Below the pieces are notes generated by a model, which was not told the origin of the DNA, did not search any database, and worked only from the letters and a program-made list of their open reading frames with translations. A stretch of DNA of 64,000 nucleotides. It comes from Aplysia californica. Lineage: Eukaryota; Mollusca; Gastropoda; Aplysiida; Aplysiidae. Where the stretch lies: assembly GCF_000002075.1 (NCBI RefSeq), contig NW_004797458.1:535065-599064 (forward strand), written 5' to 3'. The position numbers and the translations under genes were made by a program. Below are positions 13,283 through 22,058 of this stretch, in pieces. Every line of letters starts with the position of its first letter. Position 1 is the stretch's first letter.

Positions 13283-16200
13283 CGATGATAATTACAGACT
13301 AAGATCCATGCATACTTTTTCTTTCGTGTGGTTTCTCACATTTGAACAACTTAATATTTTTATTTTCTACAATGGAGATATTTGATACAAATCCCAGGCA
13401 ACTTTATTGCAGCACGTTGATGGGAGAAAACGTTTCATAATGATAATGTCAATCTGTTTTCAAACCAACGATTACGGGCGTTTTTATTTATTTATTTATT
13501 TCTTGGCGTTATGCTTCTGTAAATGTGATAATACATATTTTATTTTTATTGATGTTAATAACACTGGTCGTTTAGTACCGATGACAACTATATGCATAAA
13601 ATGACAGTATTTTGTTCTCAATCCCCTTGCATAAGATTGGAGAAAAATGTGTTTTATTATCTCTCATACACGCTTAATTTAAAACTCTGTAATGATGGTG
13701 ATTTGTGACTCAACTAATATTCAGAACTAAATCATTAGAATTTACGCACGCTACTTTCTACCCTACTTTTTGAGCTCTCTCTTTATTTGTGATTGTTATT
13801 ATATTATGCATGTCGTTATGTCGTATTGATGGTTGGGGCGGAGTAGGGGGCGCTGGGACTTGGCTGGGTGAAAAAGGGGGCGGTGGGCGAAAAAAGTTTG
13901 AAAACCACTGATCTAGACAATAAAGATGTTTCTTATCTTATCGAAAAACCATTCAAAACAAAGACCACAACCACCAAATTGTACAGATTTATATCAAAGG
14001 TTGATTGGTTTTATTTCAATTACATACCGGCACTAGAACATCTTTTTCTTTCTGTTCAACTGCGTACTCAATATCTTTCTCTTGTACAGATGATATCACC
14101 TGGAAAATACGAGTTGAGACCTGCATAAATAAACAAGCAAATCTAGATATAACAGAAAAAGGAACACTTGAAATCAGCTCTCTCTCTCTCTCTCTCTCTC
14201 CACACACACACACACCTCCCAACATTTTCATCACTAACAGAGAAGACCATGCACAGATCATTCTTCGTTCCTATCAATTCAAACGACTCAAATCATCAGA
14301 ACCTCAAAATAAATCCAACTTGCGACAGAGTGACTTATAAAGAAGCATTAGAATAGAAAACAAAACAAAACGAGTGTCAAACTGTGAAAGACCCAGTTTT
14401 AATGCTAACCACTGGGATTTGAATACTTCAGATGGTGTGTCTGAAATTTGTTTGAGAAGTTTCAAGACCCTTAGTGTTGGCTAGCAAAAAAGAAGGACAT
14501 CAATTAAAAAACAACTTTACACTTCTCAAAGGAGAATAAAAGCAGAAGCTAATTCAAAGAGGTTTAGATATCATACTGGAGCTTGAGGCAGTGACTTCAC
14601 CCTCGTAAATGAATGGGGGCTGCGAGTGCCCACTCTGGGATGCTGAGCTTGAGGGAAAGAACAACAAACAGGGGAGTACTTTTTGAGACTCGTATGGAGA
14701 TATCTTGAGGGTCTTGGAAAGAAACCTAAAAGCTTGCACTAGAACGTGGGAGGCAGGGAAGTGTTTAATGCACTACAGCACGTGGAAGGTGGGTTGGGGG
14801 CTCAGAGTGTTCATGTGAATAGAGACACATCGGCCATGCCATTCAACGCAAGAAGGCGCCTGTGTCTAACACATGTGACGACGTCACTGCCACGAGCTCT
14901 CGTACTACAACTCTTTGAGCTAACCACATTTAACCATTCACCTTTGCCCTTCCCAGAAAATCATGCTTGACAAGATTGTCCACCATGTTCTTCGGAGGGT
15001 AGAAGAGGCAGTCCTCAATCGGCACGGTCTCCAAAATTGCTGGAGCCTGGAGGGGAGAGAGATAAACACAGAGAGGTGAGACGAAGAACTCTTTACAGTA
15101 CACTTGGCTTTTACTGAGTCAAAGTTCACAGTGAGTCAGCACAATAGTGAAACAAAATGTGAGGCAGCATGGTGAAATCAGGCACTCGTCAAAATAATGA
15201 AAGTGAAGAAACTGGCATTTTTTCGCAGGTTTGGGAATTTTAATCAAATTTTTGTATTTTGGCTCAACACCTTTCATGTCCATTAAAAAACACATTTGCT
15301 TTTATTTTAAAATGTTGATTAACACTTTCCCTACCACGTGCGACTCACGGACCTGGCTTCGCTGGACCGAGAGCCGCAAAATACAGCTCGAGTGGCTTGC
15401 TATCTATTCCAATCCAGTAATGAAAAGACACGAAATTCTCGGCCGATCCACTTTTACAAAATAATAGAATAGACTTCCTGTTAGCAGATACAAAAGAAAA
15501 TACTGCACTGACAGACGATTTTTAGTCATTTCAGCGCTTTTTTTGTCCCCTTCGAAATGTAAATATGAGAAAAAAAAGCGCTCCCCTGACTTCAGTATAT
15601 GTCTTATATTTTCACTTCTATATTAGGTGTACGCATAACTAACATTCAGCATTTCTTTGCATTACTTGAGGCAACCTACCTGGGAAGTTTGAAAGAAGCT
15701 GTTGTTTTACTTTTTTAGATATGACCTTTCAAAGCTGGAAAATGATAGATTTCAGATGCTACGTGCAAACTAGACTGAATCCCTTTTTTTCATGAGAAGA
15801 TAACTGTTGGATTAAAAAAAATAATATTTGAATGTAAGAAAAGAAAAGCAAAAAGAAAAGACTAGATTCTAGGCATTTTTTTTTTCTTTGCAGAAATCAG
15901 GAGCAAAAAGACAAACAGTAAGAGTGCACTATATAAGATACTTGTACAAAACAAACAGCAATAACTAATACACCCAGACCTTTCATCTTACAGAAAAAAT
16001 AGTTCCACAAATCTCTGATGTTTAGGTAAAGGGGCTTTCTGACATTTAGAATCTTTCCAGAACTCACAAAAAATGCATCCAGAAAAGCTCAGAAGGCTTA
16101 TGCTGGTGGGGATATTTTTTAAAATAAAAAACAAGGCAAATGGACAGGCTTTAAGTTTAAGATGAAACCTGTAACTCCACATGCACAAAAATTGACGGGC

Positions 16201-19142
16201 GCCTGCTTCCACCATGACGCGTCACAAATATTGCCATCAGTACCAATGGCAACTTCAAAACCATTGTGTAATGACAGCAGAAGTTTACTTTTAAAATGTT
16301 TATCTCCAAGAGGGGTAAACCCACTATGTCAGGGCCCTTTTTGGTACTAAATCTACAAATGACAAAAACGCCACTAAATTGGTCATTAAATCACAACAAG
16401 TGAACCTATTTAAATAGGTCTTCATGTAATGAATGAAATCCAGGTAAAAGAGACCTGACTGCCAAAAAATAATTTGATGTTGAAGTCGTTGTAAAGGAAT
16501 ATGCGCGAGCTGCTGTCAGCGGCTCACCAGTACAGCGGTTCTGACTGCGAGCAGCTGAGAGCGGCTTGCCGGAGATAAAGAGTTAAGGAACTGACACATT
16601 TTGATACGATCTTTCAGCGTGCTATATCAATGATGTTTATGCTCCGTGTGCCATAAAGAAAAGGGTCAACTCTTTCCTGTTCTACTACTGTAATCAAAAT
16701 CAATCAGCCGGCCCTAAAAAATCTTGAGCCAGCACACACAATAAATAGTTAAAAAGTGCTGAAGGCTATCTTTTGTGTCTTCTCTCATCATCTATATCAA
16801 AAGGGTTTTTTCGTGCCCTGAAAGTTTTTAAAAACCAGTTACACTGTTAGAGCATAATAAGATCAATATAACAAATTATAAAGGAAACAACAATCAATAT
16901 AAAGACATTATTGTTGGTTGCTGCAGAGCACCCCCCCTTCTATGTTGAGCTTGAGTAACGGCATCTTGCTCAAAGATAAAAAAGGACGCCCAGGACAGGC
17001 TTTGCTGGAGAAAGTTGTTGGTGGCCTATACTCCAGTGGGAGTTAAAAAGGGCAAGAGAGAGAGAGCTCAAAGATTAAACTCCAAGATCATCTATTTTTC
17101 ATTTGAAAGCTATATCACTGTTATTGCTTGAGTGTCATTACAAGGTTCCCTTCTCCCCTGTATTAAATACTGTCATCACCATCCCCTCCACCAACCACAT
17201 CAACAACAGTTCTACATAACATACTACTTCACATGATCTCACCTGACAAGAGAAAGACCTTCGAACCGCTGCTACACAGTCATCTATCTGAAGAAAAAAA
17301 AAATAGAAAAAACAAAACAATGACAGTCTCGTACGCACACAAAAACAGGCATTTAACAAATAGATTTGCAGGTTCCAATTTTTTCTTGCAAATGAACATG
17401 AATATATTTTTACAGTTAAAAATCGTACATAGTGAAATTTGTACATACATAAAGATTTCAGCATCTCCCTTACTTTGCTACGTGCAAGCTAGACTGAATC
17501 ACTTTTTTTCATGAGAAGATGACTATGTTGGATTTAAAAAAAAAAAAAAATTTGAATGTAAGACAAGAAAAGCAAAAAGAAAAGACAAGCCATCTTTTTT
17601 TTCTTTGCAGAAATCAGGAGTAAAAAAACAAACACTATGAGTGCACTATATCAGAAACTTACACAAAACAAACAGCAATAACTAATACACAAAGACCTTT
17701 CATCTTACAGAAAAAATAGTTCCACAAATCTCCGATGTTTACGTTAAGGGGCTTCCGGACATGTAGAATCTTTCCAGAACTCACTAAAAATGCATCTAGA
17801 AAAGCTCAGACGGCTTATGTTGGTGGGGAATCACTGAGATAGATCTGGCAAGAGTCCACTACAAGAATTCATGGGTCTACAAGTGGCTTTCCAAAATCTA
17901 CGTATGTAGTAATACTATCAGAAATCTAGTACAGTAGTCTCCGCCTAAGATCCCGCCACTTACGATCCCGGTTCGCTTAAGATCCCGTTGTTTTAGGAAA
18001 ACATAATTTTTACTATACAAAAGTTACCCTTAAGATCCCGCTCTGATGGTCTACATTCGGCTAAGATCCCGCATTTCAGATCATAATTTGCTAAACAAAA
18101 ACCCGGGCGGGCACAGCCGATCAACCAAGAGTAAAAAGTTGAGATCAATAAACTGTCCGTCGCGTCAAAGATCAACCACTATCGTGAATGTGATCACATA
18201 CACGTTGTAAAACTCGATGAAGCGATACAATGTTTGCCCCAGACGGGATCACACCCAGATGTGAACTGACCGACGCGTTTGTTTTCCCCACGCATCGCAC
18301 TTACACCTGAGCTCGCCACCTAAACTTGCATCACTCGCTGGGTGGGTAGGGCCTACACCTATACGTTCTTACTGATCGTCTAGGCCTACACGTTCGCTCC
18401 AGGCNNNNNNNNNNNNNNNNNNNNNNNNNNNNNNNNNNNNNNNNNNNNNNNNNNNNNNNNNNNNNNNNNNNNNNNNNNNNNNNNNNNNNNNNNNNNNNNN
18501 NNNNNNNNNNNNNNNNNNNNNNNNNNNNNNNNNNNNNNNNNNNNNNNNNNNNNNNNNNNNNNNNNNNNNNNNNNNNNNNNNNNNNNNNNNNNNNNNNNNN
18601 NNNNNNNNNNNNNNNNNNNNNNNNNNNNNNNNNNNNNNNNNNNNNNNNNNNNNNNNNNNNNNNNNNNNNNNNNNNNNNNNNNNNNNNNNNNNNNNNNNNN
18701 NNNNNNNNNNNNNNNNNNNNNNNNNNNNNNNNNNNNNNNNNNNNNNNNNNNNNNNNNNNNNNNNNNNNNNNNNNNNNNNNNNNNNNNNNNNNNNNNNNNN
18801 NNNNNNNNNNNNNNNNNNNNNNNNNNNNNNNNNNNNNNNNNNNNNNNNNNNNNNNNNNNNNNNNNNNNNNNNNNNNNNNNNNNNNNNNNNNNNNNNNNNN
18901 NNNNNNNNNNNNNNNNNNNNNNNNNNNNNNNNNNNNNNNNNNNNNNNNNNNNNNNNNNNNNNNNNNNNNNNNNNNNNNNNNNNNNNNNNNNNNNNNNNNN
19001 NNNNNNNNNNNNNNNNNNNNNNNNNNNNNNNNNNNNNNNNNNNNNNNNNNNNNNNNNNNNNNNNNNNNNNNNNNNNNNNNNNNNNNNNNNNNNNNNNNNN
19101 NNNNNNNNNNNNNNNNNNNNNNNGCTCTTCCAAGATATTACG

Positions 19143-19232
<90 letters not shown>

Positions 19233-21977
19233 ACTGATGTTTCCTAGGAAGCTAATAAAAATATTATGAAGTCAGCCCCCAAAAAAGCCAGTACAGCATA
19301 CTTTCAAAATGCCATATAATATATAATACTGAAATCTATTATTTTACATTTTCCGTTTCAGAACTCACAAAGATATATCTGGAGCAAATTCAAGGAGATC
19401 TTTCAGACCTTGGAAGAGAAAACTACTCTAACTTACAGGTTGTATCTCAGGTCCAGAAAATTGTAGATCAATTGACTATAACAAGTCATGACATAACCAT
19501 CTATACGAGGAAGAATATGCTTGGAACACACGAGATCTACAGATTGCTACCTCGAAATTAAAAAGTTCTATTTGCTTGTTATCTAGTTTAGAGAATTTTG
19601 ACGTTGAAGATTTTGAGTTTCACAACAAGTCCAGCTTTTTCGAATGCAGTTCTAGATATATCTTGATAACGACTCCGACTAGTCTTACGATTTTGATAAA
19701 GCAGATAAAATATTTGGTATCTGACCTCATGGTCTTAGTAACACGAAATGGCCAAAAATGTCAGAAAGAACTTTGTCATTCTAAGGTAGCGAGATGTCTG
19801 GAAATAAGGGTGTGAAAGAACTTTAGTAATTAACCCTTGCAAGTACCAGTTTGAGTATTTCATTATTACCTGTACCGGTACTAAGAGTCGAGTCAAAAAC
19901 ACTGGACTTGCACATATCTATATATGGAAACAATAAGAAAACAATGAATGCGGTGACTTCCAACTTACATGCTCTACAGTCAAGAGAACACTTGCCCCAA
20001 GCTGTCGATAGTCGATGCCGTCTGCGGGCGTCATGGATTTGGCAGTGAGGAAATCCAGCTCTGCTCTGTCATGTCTGAAAGGTCAAAGGTCGAGAGTTAC
20101 ATGGACATTCTAATGTCCTATATCCCTCTGAGAGGGAAGGCTCGTGAGAATACACTACAGATCCCTTGCTCTTCTTAATAAGGCTCAATGAAGACAAATT
20201 TGCACATAAGTCTTTTGAAGTGCAACAAGAAATTGAACCTGAAACCGTAAAATTTAAATCAAAAGGCTTAATTACTACCGTCAGGAGAAAATGGAAAGTG
20301 ATGTGCACTTTCAGACCTAGGATTTGAGACTTATATACAGATGTGCAAGAATATTCAGAGAAGCAGAATACAAACAACTAATTAAAAAAGTATAATAAAA
20401 AAATATATATAAAGATATAAATATCAAATCAAAAGGTACTCTCTCCATAACATTTTTAAAAATCAGCCTATATCAAGGGAGATACACAATGTTGACAAAT
20501 TTGGCTGAAATTTCCCATGAGTTATGCCCCTCATGTTATGCCAACATGCTTGCTGTGTTCATAGTTGTTTGAACAGCGTTTTGCAGACATTTAGGTTTTT
20601 GACACTGACTTTTTATCCACCTCTGCTGGGATCAGATGTCTACTTCAATCATGAAGCCTTTCCGTTTCTTTTACTCTACCATGGTTCTATTATAACTTCA
20701 CCTAGACCTAACTTTGCAGCATGCTGTATCTGTTGTGTAGTGTGTAATCTCTGCCGAAGAGGAAGTGCACTGGCTGCTGACATATGGCGATAATACTGGA
20801 TATGTGCTTTCACGCAACCTCAGACTCCCCACACACAACTGAAATGTGCAGGCTAAATCTATCACTGAATACTTCTTTGACATATGAAGAGCACACAGGA
20901 AAAATGGCCATAGTCACAAACAGAAAACTGTGAGGGTGTCAATTTTAAAAGCCGGTGGACTCATAACTGCATTTAATTGTTTGATTGGTGGTTTATTGTT
21001 ATGTTTGTTGAATGGGAAATCTAACATTGATAATGAACCAACTGTTAAACAGAAATACAGTTATGAGTCCAAACGCATTCAAAATTGATACCCTCACTAT
21101 TTCCAGCTTGTGACTTCCCATTTTTTCCATTGACTCTTCATATGCAATTAACACATCCTTCGGCAACACTTTTGCCCTTGACTATACAAAGAGGTCTTTG
21201 GCTTTCACTCATTCTTTGCCCTCTCCCTCCCTCTCTTCCCACATAGCTAGATTAACTTCATTAAACTAAATTTGCGGTTGTGTTGAATTGCTGATGCCGA
21301 TATTTTTCCTCTACCGTGAAATGTTTGCTCTCTGTGTATATTTTGAATACAAAATTAATAAGAAAGAAAATGTAACCTGAATGAAAATCTGTTTGCTCTG
21401 TGCTTTATTTGCTATGCGCTTGTTTGCTATACTATAGTTTTAATTTTAATTGTGATAATACGCTGCCAATTAAAGTGAGGGGCAAAATGTGTGGACAACT
21501 TAGGTCATCATGTAGAAATAAAGAGATATACAATACCAATACAGTCAAGAACAGATGCAAACACGCAAAACTCCAGTTTACGGATAGCTCAAACAATGTG
21601 TCATTCCTAGACTGAATTTCTACATTTTCTTTGTTTAAGCAGCAAGATATTCTCAAACACCGCACATGTGAGTCAAACGGCTCATCCCAAAAAGCCGGAT
21701 AATTTTTTTCTCACAATTGTCCCGAGTTCAAATAATCCTGCGCGCACGATGGAAAACAGTCACACTCATCATCATGATGAGTACTATGAATAAGGTTACA
21801 TGAGTCCATTATGCTCATCCCTGCACAGCATGATAAACACACTGTATTACTATGCATAAGGTGCTGGTAGAACTTCCTTAAATCTAGTCATGTGAGGGTG
21901 GGTGGTGGGTGATACTGTGTGATCGAGGACAGTGTAGTGATGCATTGAGCCATACGTGGTGTGTGAATCATGTTTGT

Positions 21978-22058
<81 letters not shown>

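Larger units (their letters stand above)
9878..13910 (+). mobile_element. hAT DNA transposon (ZBED5-type), decayed
   Basis: Ends CAGTGGTTTTCAAA at 9878 and TTTGAAAACCACTG at 13910 are inverted repeats. The flanks carry an exact 8-bp duplication, ATCTAGAC (9870-9877 and 13911-13918), diagnostic of hAT. Inside, 10200-11300 encodes transposase in several frames: the block CATDGAPSMAG, then VYCVIHRQNLVVKNL, typical of ZBED5/FAM200-like hAT transposases. The C-terminal dimerisation block (FPASYLVERGFSAVTRLLTK) is at 12820-13066. Frame changes, stops and the LINE insertion at about 11311-12510 make it non-functional. It sits in the intron between NCF2-like exons 7 and 8. Confidence 0.9.

Noticed and set aside
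18369-19234. Long open frames across the N run
   Set aside because: They consist almost wholly of undefined residues from the assembly gap.
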